A stretch of 64,000 bases of DNA from Rhodococcus yunnanensis NBRC 103083 (GTDB lineage Bacteria; Actinomycetota; Actinomycetes; Mycobacteriales; Mycobacteriaceae): positions 62,001 to 126,000 of the forward strand of contig NZ_BCXH01000012.1 in assembly GCF_001895005.1 (NCBI RefSeq). The letters are read 5' to 3'. Each line of letters begins with the position of its first letter. Positions within the stretch are counted from its first letter, which is position 1. Positions 51,157-60,617 of the stretch are shown piece after piece. The position numbers were made by a program, and so were the translations under genes. The notes under the pieces were generated by a model. It saw only the letters and a program-made list of their open reading frames with translations, was not told the DNA's origin and did not search any database.

Positions 51157-52452
51157 CTACGGTGCAATCTCCGCGTCCAGGATCGGATGCACCACTACCG
51201 AATGGCCTGGCCCCGCAACGTTCCGCAACAGCGGAAGTACCTGGCCCAATTGCTCAGTGGAGATCGTATGGGTGGCGATGATCAAGTCCGTCACGCCGTC
51301 TCTGCTGCGATCCTGGTGCAGCACGCTCACCGAGACACCCGCGCCCGCAAGGACTGCACCGACCTCGGCGAGGCTACCGGTTCGATCGTCCAGCTGCACA
51401 CGGATGTAGAACGCTCGTGTCCGGTCGAGGGCGGGGACATACTCGGGCAACGTGGTCTTGCCTCGTTGGAATCCCAGATCGGCTGGACCGCCGCCTGATC
51501 CGCGGTTCGCCAACTCCAAGACATCGGCGAGAACAGCGCTTGCCGTCTGCACCCCGCCCGCGCCCGAACCGTACAGGAACGCCGATCCTAGAAGATCCCC
51601 GTGGAGGGCTATACCGTTCATCGAACCGCGAACCTGAGCCAGCATCGACCTGTTCTCGACCAACGTCGGCTCGACGCCTACATCGAGTCGACCTTCGACA
51701 AGGCGCGCGTGCGCAATCAACTTCATCTGATATCCGAACCTTTGTGCGAACTCGATGTCGATCAGCTCGACGTCGCTGATCCCACTGAATTCGACTGCAT
51801 CGAAGTCGATCGGAAAACCGAATGCCAGTGCCGCAAGAAGACTGATCTTGTGGGCAGCATCTTCGCCGTCGACATCGAGGGTGGGGTCGGCCTCGGCGTA
51901 ACCCTTGCCCTGAGCATCCCTTACGGCATCGGCGAAATCGACACCCTGCTCGCTCATTTGAGAGAGAACGTAGTTCGACGTGCCGTTCAGGATTCCGACG
52001 ATGGACGACACCCGATTTGCTGCAGCAGATTCCTTCAAGGTCTTGATGATCGGAATGGATACAGCAACAGCACCCTCGAACAGCACACTACGAGCCGCCT
52101 TTTCTGCATGCGCCAGAATCTCGTCCCCATGCCGGGCGAGTAGCGCCTTGTTCGCGGTGATCACGTGTTTACCCGAGGAGAGTGCTCCGAGGATCAATTC
52201 TTTTCCGAACGCCACATCGCCCGTCAACTCGATCACGACATCGATCGAGTCGTCGTTCACGACGTCCCAGCAATCGTCCGATATCTCGCATCCGGCAGGA
52301 ACACGACCTTCGGCGCGCGCTGGAGTGCGGGTTGCAACGCGCACCACGTCGATGTTCGTACTCGTCTTGCTCCGGATGAGATCCCGGTTCGACACGAAAC
52401 TGTCCACCGTCGCCGAAGCCACAGTGCCGAAGCCCAGAACGCCGATTCTCAT
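51157..52452 (-). CDS. hom: Homoserine dehydrogenase, probably acquired copy
   Basis: A 431-residue enzyme reducing aspartate semialdehyde to homoserine. The NAD(P) site is RIGVLGFGTVASATVDSFVS, and HVITANKALLARHGDEILAH, GILNGTSNYVLSQMSEQG and KGYAEADPTLDVDGEDAAHK are the catalytic-domain signatures. A C-terminal ACT domain starts at RAFYIRVQLDDRTGSLAEVG. There is no thrB or thrC beside it. The gene separates xseB from the DUF4245 gene, neighbours in related genomes. Two sampled 60-base lines (51721-51780 and 52021-52080) are about 50% GC against about 65% in flanking genes. It is therefore probably transferred and a second copy, perhaps serving a secondary pathway. Confidence 0.88.
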   Translation of the reverse strand: MRIGVLGFGTVASATVDSFVSNRDLIRSKTSTNIDVVRVATRTPARAEGRVPAGCEISDDCWDVVNDDSIDVVIELTGDVAFGKELILGALSSGKHVITANKALLARHGDEILAHAEKAARSVLFEGAVAVSIPIIKTLKESAAANRVSSIVGILNGTSNYVLSQMSEQGVDFADAVRDAQGKGYAEADPTLDVDGEDAAHKISLLAALAFGFPIDFDAVEFSGISDVELIDIEFAQRFGYQMKLIAHARLVEGRLDVGVEPTLVENRSMLAQVRGSMNGIALHGDLLGSAFLYGSGAGGVQTASAVLADVLELANRGSGGGPADLGFQRGKTTLPEYVPALDRTRAFYIRVQLDDRTGSLAEVGAVLAGAGVSVSVLHQDRSRDGVTDLIIATHTISTEQLGQVLPLLRNVAGPGHSVVVHPILDAEIAP

Positions 52453-52533
52453 TGACAACCCCCCCAGTCGACGACCATCATGCCGCAATTGCTGGCCGAC
52501 ACAATTTCGCTTGAAGGATGGACAAGAGAGAAA

Positions 52534-53103
52534 CTAGGGCGTCAACGGCGCCGCGTTCGTCGTCGCGACGGCGAGCTGGGTGAACTCCTCGCTCGTTCCG
52601 CTGCCGGTGATGAGCAGACGGACGTCGCCGAGGTCGGTGACCCACACGGGTTCGGCCCCCTGCTGGTCGTAGACGACCCATTCCTGACCGTCGAGAGACT
52701 CGGATCCCGACGCGTAGCGCGTTTCCCCGACGGTGAAGGGAACGAGCACTTCCTCGACCGCACTCGACTGCGTGAGCTTGATGTAGCGCCCGGCACCGGA
52801 GATGTAACCGACGTTGCTGACGTCCCCACCCTGATCGCCTGCGATGGACTGACGGCTGCCGGAATTGGGCGTCCAGTCCTCGGGGACCACCGGATTACGC
52901 ACGGGGAAGCTCAGCTCCGAGGCGTCGTACTGCAATGCGGCGTCGACGTCGAAATTGGGGATCGGCCCCTGCTTGGGTCCACCCGGACTGAGCGTGCACT
53001 GGCTGGCGATACCGGCGATCAACAGACACGCGATGACGAGCGGAATGAGTGACCACACGATGTCACGGTTGTTGTTCAAGATCCGGGGTTTGCTGTTCGC
53101 CAC
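52534..53103 (-). CDS. DUF4245 membrane-anchored protein (Rv1100-like)
   Basis: A 189-residue protein: one N-terminal membrane helix (DIVWSLIPLVIACLLIAGIA) followed by an outer domain with FPVRNPVVPEDWTPNSGSRQ, GAGRYIKLTQSSAVEEVLVP and DGQEWVVYDQQGAEPVWVTD. It ends LLITGSGTSEEFTQLA. The family is found next to glpX in mycolate actinobacteria, here divergent from it by 124 bases. No function is known. Confidence 0.88.
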   Translation of the reverse strand: MANSKPRILNNNRDIVWSLIPLVIACLLIAGIASQCTLSPGGPKQGPIPNFDVDAALQYDASELSFPVRNPVVPEDWTPNSGSRQSIAGDQGGDVSNVGYISGAGRYIKLTQSSAVEEVLVPFTVGETRYASGSESLDGQEWVVYDQQGAEPVWVTDLGDVRLLITGSGTSEEFTQLAVATTNAAPLTP

Positions 53104-53227
53104 ATCCCCAGTATCCCTGCAATGCCGGATCCCGACGTCGGCGCATGCCCTCTGTCCTATGCCGGAGCCGCAGGGTGAGATAATCGCGCCTGGGTAAGAC
53201 CCCCATCTACCAGGAGGCTACAAACCG

Positions 53228-54268
53228 ATGACGGCCAGCACCGAGTCCACTCGCGCCATGGCGCCAGATCGCAACCTCGCCCTCGAGCTCGTACGTGTCA
53301 CGGAGGCCGGTGCGCTCGCTTCGGGTCGCTGGGTGGGACGCGGCGACAAGGAAGGTGGCGACGGAGCAGCCGTGGACGCGATGCGTCAGCTGGTCAGCTC
53401 GGTCTCCATGCGCGGCGTCGTCGTCATCGGTGAAGGCGAGAAGGACGAAGCCCCGATGCTCTACAACGGTGAGCAGGTGGGCAACGGCAACGGCCCCGAC
53501 GTCGACTTCGCCGTCGACCCCGTCGACGGAACGACTCTGATGGCCAAGGGCATGCCCAACGCGATCTCGGTACTCGCTGTCGCCGAGCGCGGCGCGATGT
53601 TCGACCCTTCTGCCGTGTTCTACATGGAGAAGATCGCCGTCGGACCCGACTACGCCGACGTCATCGACATCACCGCTCCGGTCAAGGAGAACATCGCACG
53701 CATCGCGAAGATCAAGAAGGGGTCCGCGTCCGACGTCACGGTGTGCATCCTGGACCGTCCCCGTCACGCCGAACTGATCCAATCGGTGCGCGACGCCGGA
53801 TCCCGCATCCGCCTCATCTCCGACGGTGACGTCGCGGGAGCCATCGCCGCAGCGCGTCCCGACTCGGGCACCGACCTGCTCATCGGCATCGGCGGAACCC
53901 CCGAGGGCATCATCGCGGCCGCCGCGATGCGCTGTATGGACGGTGCCATCCAGGGTCGTCTCGCTCCGACCGACGACGCCGAGCGCCAGAAAGCCATCGA
54001 CGCGGGCCACGATCTGGACCGCGTCCTCGACACCAAGGACCTCGTCTCCGGCGAGAACGTCTTCTTCACCGCCACCGGCGTCACCGACGGCGACCTGCTG
54101 CGCGGCGTGCGCTACGCAGGGGGCGGTGCGCACACCCAGTCCATCGTCATGCGATCCAAGTCCGGCACCGTGCGCATGATCGACGCCTACCACCGCCTCG
54201 AGAAGCTGCGCGAGTACAGCTCCGTCGACTTCGACGGTGACGAATCAGGGCAAGCTCCTTCGTTCTGA
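53228..54268 (+). CDS. glpX: Fructose-1,6-bisphosphatase class II
   Basis: Gluconeogenic phosphatase of 346 residues. [20 protein letters not shown] and [20 protein letters not shown] hold the metal and substrate ligands. [20 protein letters not shown] and [20 protein letters not shown] are GlpX signatures. In M. tuberculosis GlpX (Rv1099c) is the main FBPase. The start follows a clear AGGAGG site at 53212-53217. fumC follows after 78 bases on the same strand, as in related genomes. Confidence 0.96.
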   Translation: MTASTESTRAMAPDRNLALELVRVTEAGALASGRWVGRGDKEGGDGAAVDAMRQLVSSVSMRGVVVIGEGEKDEAPMLYNGEQVGNGNGPDVDFAVDPVDGTTLMAKGMPNAISVLAVAERGAMFDPSAVFYMEKIAVGPDYADVIDITAPVKENIARIAKIKKGSASDVTVCILDRPRHAELIQSVRDAGSRIRLISDGDVAGAIAAARPDSGTDLLIGIGGTPEGIIAAAAMRCMDGAIQGRLAPTDDAERQKAIDAGHDLDRVLDTKDLVSGENVFFTATGVTDGDLLRGVRYAGGGAHTQSIVMRSKSGTVRMIDAYHRLEKLREYSSVDFDGDESGQAPSF

Positions 54269-54346
54269 TCGGGTCGTTCCTGCAGGCTCCACTCCTGCCC
54301 TGACCTACCTCCCAATTCCTGAAACCCGACTGGCAAAGTAAGGCTC

Positions 54347-55750
54347 ATGACGCAGACAGACGAACAGCAGTACCGGATCGAGCACGACACCATGGGAGAG
54401 GTTCGCGTCCCCATCGACGCACTCTGGCGTGCACAGACGCAGCGTGCGGTGGAGAACTTCCCCATCTCGGGCCGCCCGCTCGAGCGCACCCAGATCCGCG
54501 CGATGGGCCTGCTCAAGGCAGCCTGCGCGCAGGTCAACAAGGACCTCGGACTACTCGACGGCGCTCTCGCCGATGCGATCATCTCCGCTGCCACCGAGAT
54601 CGCCGACGGCAAGCACGACGACCAGTTCCCGATCGACGTCTTCCAGACCGGCTCGGGCACCAGCTCCAACATGAACGCCAACGAGGTGATCGCGTCGATC
54701 GCCAAGGCCAACGGCGTCGAGGTTCACCCCAACGACCACGTCAACATGTCGCAGAGCTCCAACGACACCTTCCCGACGGCTACGCACGTCGCCGCCACCG
54801 AAGCTGCCGTCACCTCCCTCGTGCCCGCGTTGAAGCACCTGCACGAGGCACTGGCAGCCAAGGCCGTCGAGTGGAAGACCGTCGTCAAGTCCGGTCGCAC
54901 GCACCTCATGGATGCCGTGCCGGTCACTCTCGGCCAGGAATTCGGCGGGTACGCCCGTCAGATCGAAGCGGGCATCGAACGCGTCGAGGCAACGTTGCCG
55001 CGTCTGGGTGAGCTGCCCATCGGCGGCACCGCCGTCGGCACCGGCCTCAACGCACCCGACGGCTTCGGCCCGAAAGTTGTTGCGGAACTGGTCAAGTCGA
55101 CCGGCATCGACGCACTGACCGCCGCGAAGGATTCCTTCGAGGCACAGGCTGCACGTGACGGACTCGTCGAGGCATCGGGCGCACTGCGCACCATTGCCGT
55201 CTCGCTCACCAAGATCGCCAACGACATCCGCTGGATGGGATCGGGACCGCTCACCGGCCTCGGCGAAATCGCGCTCCCCGACCTGCAGCCAGGTAGCTCC
55301 ATCATGCCCGGCAAGGTCAATCCTGTTCTGCCCGAGGCAGTCACACAGGTCGCCGCGCAGGTCATCGGCAACGACGCAGCCGTCGCATTCGGCGGAGCGT
55401 CGGGTGCATTCGAGCTCAACGTCTACATCCCGCTGATGGCACGCAACGTGCTCGAATCGTTCAAGTTGCTCGCCAACGTCTCGGTGCTGTTCGCCGACAA
55501 GTGCGTCAGCGGCCTGGTCGCCAACGTCGATCACCTCAAGACCCTCGCCGAGTCCTCGCCGTCGATCGTGACGCCGCTGAACTCCGCAATCGGGTACGAG
55601 GAGGCCGCAGCAGTCGCCAAGCAGGCGCTGAAGGAGAAGAAGACCATCCGTCAGACCGTCATCGACCGCGGCCTCATCGGCGACAAGCTGAGCATCGAGG
55701 AGCTCGACAAGCGTCTCGACGTCCTGGCCATGGCGAAGGTCAAGGACTAG
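54347..55750 (+). CDS. fumC: Class II fumarate hydratase
   Basis: TCA-cycle enzyme of 467 residues. [35 protein letters not shown] and the family signature [15 protein letters not shown] are all intact. [20 protein letters not shown] holds the catalytic His. Length is normal for FumC. It is convergent with the desaturase-like gene; 160 bases between the stops contain two palindromic repeats likely to terminate both transcripts. Confidence 0.96.
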   Translation: MTQTDEQQYRIEHDTMGEVRVPIDALWRAQTQRAVENFPISGRPLERTQIRAMGLLKAACAQVNKDLGLLDGALADAIISAATEIADGKHDDQFPIDVFQTGSGTSSNMNANEVIASIAKANGVEVHPNDHVNMSQSSNDTFPTATHVAATEAAVTSLVPALKHLHEALAAKAVEWKTVVKSGRTHLMDAVPVTLGQEFGGYARQIEAGIERVEATLPRLGELPIGGTAVGTGLNAPDGFGPKVVAELVKSTGIDALTAAKDSFEAQAARDGLVEASGALRTIAVSLTKIANDIRWMGSGPLTGLGEIALPDLQPGSSIMPGKVNPVLPEAVTQVAAQVIGNDAAVAFGGASGAFELNVYIPLMARNVLESFKLLANVSVLFADKCVSGLVANVDHLKTLAESSPSIVTPLNSAIGYEEAAAVAKQALKEKKTIRQTVIDRGLIGDKLSIEELDKRLDVLAMAKVKD

Positions 55751-55770
55751 TTTTCTGCGCTCACCCTCAT

Positions 55771-55893
55771 CGCTTGAATGGTCCATTCATACGAATGGAT
55801 AGCTACGGAGCGACATTCAAGCGGTGAAGGTACACGGACCGGCATCGCAAGAAGGGTCCATTCATACGATCTGATCGTATGAATGGACCCTTC
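55771..55893. repeat. Two intergenic palindromes, GAATGG/CCATTC family (copy 2)
   Basis: The first has CGCTTGAATG at 55771-55780 and CATTCAAGCG at 55814-55823. The second is a perfect 20-base stem: 55851-55870 (GAAGGGTCCATTCATACGAT) and 55874-55893 with a 3-base loop. Both lie between the convergent stops of fumC and the desaturase-like gene, so they can work as bidirectional terminators. The sequence TCGTATGAATGG is shared with the copy at 60537-60589. Confidence 0.75.
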
Positions 55894-55910
55894 GAGCGTT
55901 CCAGAACCGG

Positions 55911-56768
55911 TCAGGCCAGATGCGCCAACTCGTCGCGCGCGGCTTTGCCTTCGTCGCCGAGGTCGTCGCGGCCGAATACGTTCCACGTGGCCAGGAGCGG
56001 CTTGAACACCTTCTCGCGCTGCTGGTCCTCGTCGTAGATGCCTGCTTCTTTCAACGCCTCGGTGCTATTGGCCTTGCTCGGCAGGTCGACGACGGGAATG
56101 GCGAAGCCGTTGATCCGGTCGGCGATCGCTCGGACCGTCTGGTCCGGCACGACCCCGAAGGCCTCGTTGACGATGTTCGCGTAGAACGTCGACTGCAGGG
56201 CGTCATCCGCGGCGATCTTCGACAGAATGGTCGCGAGCACTTCGTCGCCGCCGAGCGCGATGGTGTTGGTGTTTCGGAGTGATGCGGCGGCCTCGTCGAT
56301 CGCGAAGTGCGCCACGATGTCGAGTACGTGCAGGCTCGGGGCGTCGTAGCCCTTGGTCATCTCTTCCATGCGGACGCGTTCGAGTGCAACCGGGTCGACG
56401 GCGCGGGTCAGGACCAGGTAGTCGCGCAACACGATGGCCTGGCGATTCTCTTCCGACGTCCACCGGCCGGTCCACTTCCACCACGCGCCGAGTCCGGTGA
56501 GGGCCCGGGCGAGCTCGCGGTGGTACGCGGGTAGGTTGTCGGCCACGAGGACACCGACGGTCGCCGACAGGATCTCGACGTCGCTGAGGTGCGACTGCTC
56601 GGGAGACCAGTCCTCGCCGCCGAGGAACGCGAAGTTCCTGCCCTCGTCCCACGGCGCGAAATCGTGGGGGTGCCAGTCCTCCGCTTCCTCGATGTGGCGA
56701 CGCAGGTTCTCTTCCACGGCGGGCTCCAAGCGGAGCAACAGGTCACCGTCCGACATGTTCGTAGGCAT
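55911..56768 (-). CDS. Acyl-ACP desaturase-like protein with lost diiron ligands
   Basis: A 285-residue protein of the plant-type acyl-ACP desaturase family, aligned by LEPAVEENLRRHIEEAEDWH, HDFAPWDEGRNFAFLGGEDW and RDYLVLTRAVDPVALERVRM. In mycobacterial DesA1 the iron ligands lie in EDNLP, EENRH, a mid-helix Glu and ADENLH. Here these places read ADNLP (residues 76-80), EENRQ (106-110), a non-Glu residue near 157 and ADDALQ (187-192). Most ligands are thus replaced, so desaturase activity is doubtful. The place between fumC and phoH2/glyA resembles that of desA2, which is also atypical. ATG 56768 is chosen over an upstream open stretch. Confidence 0.82.
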   Translation of the reverse strand: MPTNMSDGDLLLRLEPAVEENLRRHIEEAEDWHPHDFAPWDEGRNFAFLGGEDWSPEQSHLSDVEILSATVGVLVADNLPAYHRELARALTGLGAWWKWTGRWTSEENRQAIVLRDYLVLTRAVDPVALERVRMEEMTKGYDAPSLHVLDIVAHFAIDEAAASLRNTNTIALGGDEVLATILSKIAADDALQSTFYANIVNEAFGVVPDQTVRAIADRINGFAIPVVDLPSKANSTEALKEAGIYDEDQQREKVFKPLLATWNVFGRDDLGDEGKAARDELAHLA

Positions 56769-56885
56769 CCGAATACCGTAGCGCCTCCCGATGGACGACA
56801 GATTGCGCGCCCCTGACCTCTGTGAATTCTCCCAAATCCCTGGCCGCGCGGGTCTACGCTTTGTCTTCATCCGCTGCGGGAGGGG

Positions 56886-58484
56886 ATGAAGATGGGTCGG
56901 AATCGGCGAGCTCTGTGCCTGACGCTGATATCGGCGCTTGTCCTGGTGGGATGCTCCGGCGGAGCACCCAACTCCGCTCCCCCGACGACGTCAGCTCCCC
57001 CGTCCGCCGATTCCTCCCTCTCACCCGGGCAGGTCGCCGGCGTCGACGTTCCGGACGGCCGGATCGACGACGCCATCGGCAAGCTCGACGGCATCGCCCG
57101 GGAGCTGATGGAGTCGTCGCACATTCCCGGTATGGCCGTGGCGGTCGTACACGGAGGAAACGTCGTGTATTCGAAAGGGTTCGGCGTGCGCGAGATCGGC
57201 AAGGACGATCCGATCGACGGCGACACCGTCTTCCAGTTGGCGTCGCTGTCCAAACCGGTGGGGGCCACAGTCGTCGCGTCACAGGTCGGCGCCGGTGTTG
57301 TCGACTGGACGACGCCGGTGGTGTCGAAGCTGCCGTGGTTCGCGCTGTCGGACCCGTACGTCACCCAGAACGTCACGATCGGCGACTTCTACGCCCACCG
57401 AAGCGGACTCCCGGACCACGCAGGCGATCTGCTCGAAGACCTCGGTTACGACCGACGTCAAGTGCTGGAGAGGCTGCGAGAAGTCCCGCTCGACCCTTTC
57501 CGTTCCACGTACAACTACACCAACTTCGGCGTCACGGCAGGCGCCGAGGCCGTGGCACAGGCGTCGGGCAAGGATTGGGAAACGCTCAGCCAGGACGCCG
57601 TCTACGGCCCGCTGGGGATGACGTCGACGAGTTCGACGTTCTCCGACTACATCTCGCGAGCCGACCGCGCCGTCCCCCACGTGCTCGTCGACGGCGAATA
57701 CCAGGCCAAGTACCAGCGCGACCCCGATGCACAGACCCCTGCGGGCGGGGTGAGCTCCTCGGTGAACGACATGGCCAAGTGGCTGACGATGCTCAGCGCC
57801 GACGGCAAGTACAACGGGCAGCAAGTGGTCGACGCCGATGCGCTCCTACCTGCGGTGACCGCCGAGATCGTGTCGAGCCCATCGCAGACACCCGATGCAC
57901 GAGCGGGCTTCTACGGCTACGGATTCAACGTCTCCTCCAGCGCCGCGGGCCGCGCGACCGTGAGCCATTCAGGAGCATTCGCGCTCGGTGCGGGCACGAA
58001 CTTCGTGTGGATACCGTCGCTCGATGTCGCGATCGTCGCGTTGACCAATGCCGCGCCGATCGGCATCGCGGAGACACTGACGGCCGAATTCGCGGACCTC
58101 GTCCAGTTCGGCGAGGTCAGGGAAGACTGGCGGACCCTCTACAAGAACGCGTTCGCCGGAATGAGCGAACCCGAAGGCGAACTGGCAGGCACACCGCCTC
58201 CCGCGAATCCCGCGCCACCACAGCCGCTGTCGTCGTACGCGGGTGTGTATCAGAATGCATACTGGGGTCCGGCCACGGTCGCCGAGAACAACGGGAAACT
58301 GATTCTGACGATCGGCCCCAAAGGCAGTTCGTACGAGCTGACGCACTGGGACGGCGACAGGTTCACCTTCGATGTGACCGGTGAGAACGCACCCGACGGC
58401 ACCGTGTCCGAGGCTACGTTCAGCGGCAACACCGTCACACTGGAGTACTACGACGAGAACGGATTGGGGCGATTCACGAAGTGA
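56886..58484 (+). CDS. CubicO/beta-lactamase-fold serine hydrolase lipoprotein
   Basis: A 532-residue lipoprotein. The signal RRALCLTLISALVLVGC places lipid-bearing Cys at about residue 23, followed by a Pro/Ser-rich linker. The class C beta-lactamase/esterase fold shows the nucleophile in ASLSKPV (SxxK) and the Tyr in YNYTNFG (YxN), and the third motif near VSHSGAFALG. The C-terminal 100 residues (from SYAGVYQNAYWGPATV) are a DUF3471-like beta domain. It may be a peptidase or esterase of the cell surface; true beta-lactamase activity is unlikely. The following gene overlaps it by 4 bases. Confidence 0.87.
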   Translation: MKMGRNRRALCLTLISALVLVGCSGGAPNSAPPTTSAPPSADSSLSPGQVAGVDVPDGRIDDAIGKLDGIARELMESSHIPGMAVAVVHGGNVVYSKGFGVREIGKDDPIDGDTVFQLASLSKPVGATVVASQVGAGVVDWTTPVVSKLPWFALSDPYVTQNVTIGDFYAHRSGLPDHAGDLLEDLGYDRRQVLERLREVPLDPFRSTYNYTNFGVTAGAEAVAQASGKDWETLSQDAVYGPLGMTSTSSTFSDYISRADRAVPHVLVDGEYQAKYQRDPDAQTPAGGVSSSVNDMAKWLTMLSADGKYNGQQVVDADALLPAVTAEIVSSPSQTPDARAGFYGYGFNVSSSAAGRATVSHSGAFALGAGTNFVWIPSLDVAIVALTNAAPIGIAETLTAEFADLVQFGEVREDWRTLYKNAFAGMSEPEGELAGTPPPANPAPPQPLSSYAGVYQNAYWGPATVAENNGKLILTIGPKGSSYELTHWDGDRFTFDVTGENAPDGTVSEATFSGNTVTLEYYDENGLGRFTK

Positions 58485-58885
58485 CCGAACAACTGCAGGC
58501 AACGGCCGTCGTCGAGAAGATGCTGTGGGCGATGCGCGACGGCGACATCGACACCGCGCTCGAGTACATCGACGACGCAATCGTCTGGCACAACGTCGGG
58601 ATGCCGAAGGTCAGGGGCATCGCACGGTTCACCAAGTTCATGAGGGCGCTCGCCAAGCCGGGCCACGGCTTCGACGTCATGATCCACAACATCGCCGCGG
58701 ACGGAGACATCGTGCTCACCGAGCGAACGGATGTGCTCGTGTGGCGTCGGTTACGCGTGCAATTCTGGGTCTGCGGCACGTTCGAACTGCGCGATGGCAA
58801 GATCCTCGTGTGGCGTGACTACTTCGACAACGTCGACTTCTTCAAAGGTGTTGTCCGCGGAGCGTTCCGCGCGCTGGCACGGTGA
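58481..58885 (+). CDS. Limonene-epoxide-hydrolase-like protein
   Basis: A 134-residue SnoaL/NTF2-fold protein. It keeps the LEH active-site pattern: VWHNVGMPKVRG (Asn), ERTDVL with Arg and Asp two residues apart, and VWRDYFD with the second Asp. The start is GTG 58481, overlapping the hydrolase stop, so it is co-expressed with the surface lipoprotein. M. tuberculosis Rv2740 is a comparable enzyme acting on steroid or fatty epoxides. The natural epoxide here is unknown. Confidence 0.85.
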   Translation: MTEQLQATAVVEKMLWAMRDGDIDTALEYIDDAIVWHNVGMPKVRGIARFTKFMRALAKPGHGFDVMIHNIAADGDIVLTERTDVLVWRRLRVQFWVCGTFELRDGKILVWRDYFDNVDFFKGVVRGAFRALAR

Positions 58886-58926
58886 GCGAGGCGCTCACCG
58901 TGCCAGCGACGAGGCATCTGCGGGGA

Positions 58927-60252
58927 TCAGGCGCCTGCAGGACCGAATTCCTCCAGCATCTCCGTCACCAGAGCGGCAATAGGTGAACGCTCACTGCGCG
59001 TGAGCGTGATGTGCGCGAAAAGCGGGTGACCCTTGAGCTTTTCGATGACGGCTGCGACGCCGTCGTGACGACCTACCCGCAGGTTGTCACGCTGCGCGAC
59101 GTCGTGGGTGAGCACGACGCGTGAGCCGCTGCCCAGCCTGGACAGCACCGTCAGCAGGACATTGCGTTCGAGGGACTGCGCCTCGTCTACGATCACGAAC
59201 GAATCGTGCAGCGATCGGCCACGAATGTGCGTGAGCGGCAACACCTCCAACATTCCTCGCGCGATGACTTCCTCCATGACCTCCGGGCTGGCCAGGCCGT
59301 CGAGCGTGTCGAAGACCGCCTGCGCCCACGGGCCCATCTTCTCGCTCTCACTACCGGGAAGGTAGCCGAGCTCCTGACCGCCGACCGCGTAGAGCGGCCG
59401 GAACACAACAACTTTCCGGTGCGTACGGCGCTCGAGCACCGCTTCGAGGCCCGCGGTCAATGCAAGCGCCGACTTGCCGGTACCCGCCTTGCCTCCGAGC
59501 GAGACGATGCCGATGCTCTCGTCGAGCAGAAGGTCGAGCGCCACACGCTGTTCCGCTGATCGACCGTGCAGACCGAAGGCCTCGCGTTCACCGCGAACCA
59601 GCTGCACCTGCTTGTCCGGCGTGACGCGTCCCAGCGCGCTGGAACGCCCACCGAGAAGCCGAACTCCCGTGTGGCACGGCATCTCCCGCGCGCCGTCGAG
59701 GTCGATGACTCCCTCGGCGAACAACTGATCGATGTCGCTGGCCTGCACCTCGAGCTCTGCCATTCCGGTCCATCCCGAGGGCACGACGTCGTGTGCGTGG
59801 TACTCGTCGGCGGGGAGTCCGACGGCACCCGCCTTGACGCGGAGCGGGATGTCCTTGCTGACCAGTACGACGTCCTTGCCCTCGGCCGCGAGGTTGAGTG
59901 CGCAGGCAAGGATTCGGGAGTCGTTGGAGTCGGTCCGGAAACCGACCGGCAGGACCGAAGGGTCGGTGTGATTCAGCTCGACTTGTAGTGTGCCACCGTC
60001 GGTTCCGATGGGAACCGGCTGGTCGAGACGCCCGAACTCGACCCGCAGATCGTCGAGCATGCGCAAGGATTCCCGCGCGAACCATCCCAATTCGTGGTGA
60101 TGGCGTTTCCCCTCCAACTCGCTGATGACTACCAGCGGGAGAACCACATTGTGCTCGGCGAACCGGATGACTGCCCAGGGATCCGACAACAGAACCGAGG
60201 TGTCCAGCACGAATGTCCGAAGGGGGGCGGAAACGGAGCGTGAAGTGGTCAC
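58927..60252 (-). CDS. phoH2: PIN-PhoH protein PhoH2
   Basis: A 441-residue fusion of an N-terminal PIN RNase domain ([51 protein letters not shown]) and a C-terminal PhoH ATPase (Walker A in [18 protein letters not shown], Walker B in [17 protein letters not shown]). Mycobacterial PhoH2 unwinds and cuts RNA. The start is GTG 60252. In mycobacteria an antitoxin-like reading frame (phoAT) overlaps the start; I see none here. The leader contains two adjacent hairpins (60316-60351). It is convergent with the epoxide-hydrolase-like gene. Confidence 0.93.
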   Translation of the reverse strand: MTTSRSVSAPLRTFVLDTSVLLSDPWAVIRFAEHNVVLPLVVISELEGKRHHHELGWFARESLRMLDDLRVEFGRLDQPVPIGTDGGTLQVELNHTDPSVLPVGFRTDSNDSRILACALNLAAEGKDVVLVSKDIPLRVKAGAVGLPADEYHAHDVVPSGWTGMAELEVQASDIDQLFAEGVIDLDGAREMPCHTGVRLLGGRSSALGRVTPDKQVQLVRGEREAFGLHGRSAEQRVALDLLLDESIGIVSLGGKAGTGKSALALTAGLEAVLERRTHRKVVVFRPLYAVGGQELGYLPGSESEKMGPWAQAVFDTLDGLASPEVMEEVIARGMLEVLPLTHIRGRSLHDSFVIVDEAQSLERNVLLTVLSRLGSGSRVVLTHDVAQRDNLRVGRHDGVAAVIEKLKGHPLFAHITLTRSERSPIAALVTEMLEEFGPAGA

Positions 60253-60315
60253 GTGGGGCTCCTATGTCCGACGCGGCACCGCGCAGACTTTTGTCGCTCG
60301 GCCGGTCGGTCCTGA

Positions 60316-60351
60316 CGTGTCAGACGACACGAGGGCCGGGTGCCGGCCCTC
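60316..60351. terminator. Two adjacent hairpins upstream of phoH2
   Basis: GAGGGCCGG (60331-60339) pairs with CCGGCCCTC (60343-60351) over a 3-base loop, and CGTGTC (60316-60321) pairs with GACACG (60326-60331). Read on the minus strand they follow glyA and precede phoH2 by about 65 bases. They could end the glyA transcript or shape the phoH2 leader. No T-run follows. Confidence 0.55.
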
Positions 60352-60536
60352 TCGCGCTCACTAGCTCAGTCACGTATCAGAACCTCCCGCACAGAAAGCT
60401 TCCCCGCTTCCTGTTACTGCCGACGGTACAGCCGAAACCGGCAGTTGGCTCACCGAGTGAGGGGTGTGTCGGTGAACAACGCGTTACGCGCTGTGGCCGG
60501 TGCACGGAGCGACCGCGTGATGGCCGCCGTCGCCCT

Positions 60537-60589
60537 CGCTTGAATGGCACTCCGAAGCGATCAGATCGTATGAATGGGCCATTCAAGCG
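60537..60589. repeat. Intergenic palindrome, GAATGG/CCATTC family (copy 3)
   Basis: Perfect 12-base outer arms CGCTTGAATGGC (60537-60548) and GCCATTCAAGCG (60578-60589) enclose 29 bases that include GATCGTATGAATGG, shared with the copy at 55771-55893. It lies 28 bases past the glyA stop on the minus strand. Confidence 0.72.
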
Positions 60590-60617
60590 ATGAGAGGGGG
60601 CAGCCGAGAAAACAGAC

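Larger units (their letters stand above)
60253..60617. other. Intergenic region between glyA and phoH2
   Basis: These 365 bases contain no convincing gene. From the glyA side they hold a palindromic repeat (60537-60589), an unremarkable stretch, then a GC-rich hairpin (60331-60351) and a second hairpin (60316-60331), and the phoH2 leader with GGAG before the start. A 69-residue frame on the minus strand (60377-60586) overlaps the repeat and looks non-coding. Confidence 0.6.

Noticed and set aside
60377..60586. A 69-codon minus-strand frame upstream of phoH2, considered as a phoAT-type antitoxin
   Set aside because: It overlaps a palindromic repeat, is not adjacent to the phoH2 start and has Arg/Pro-rich composition typical of shadow frames.
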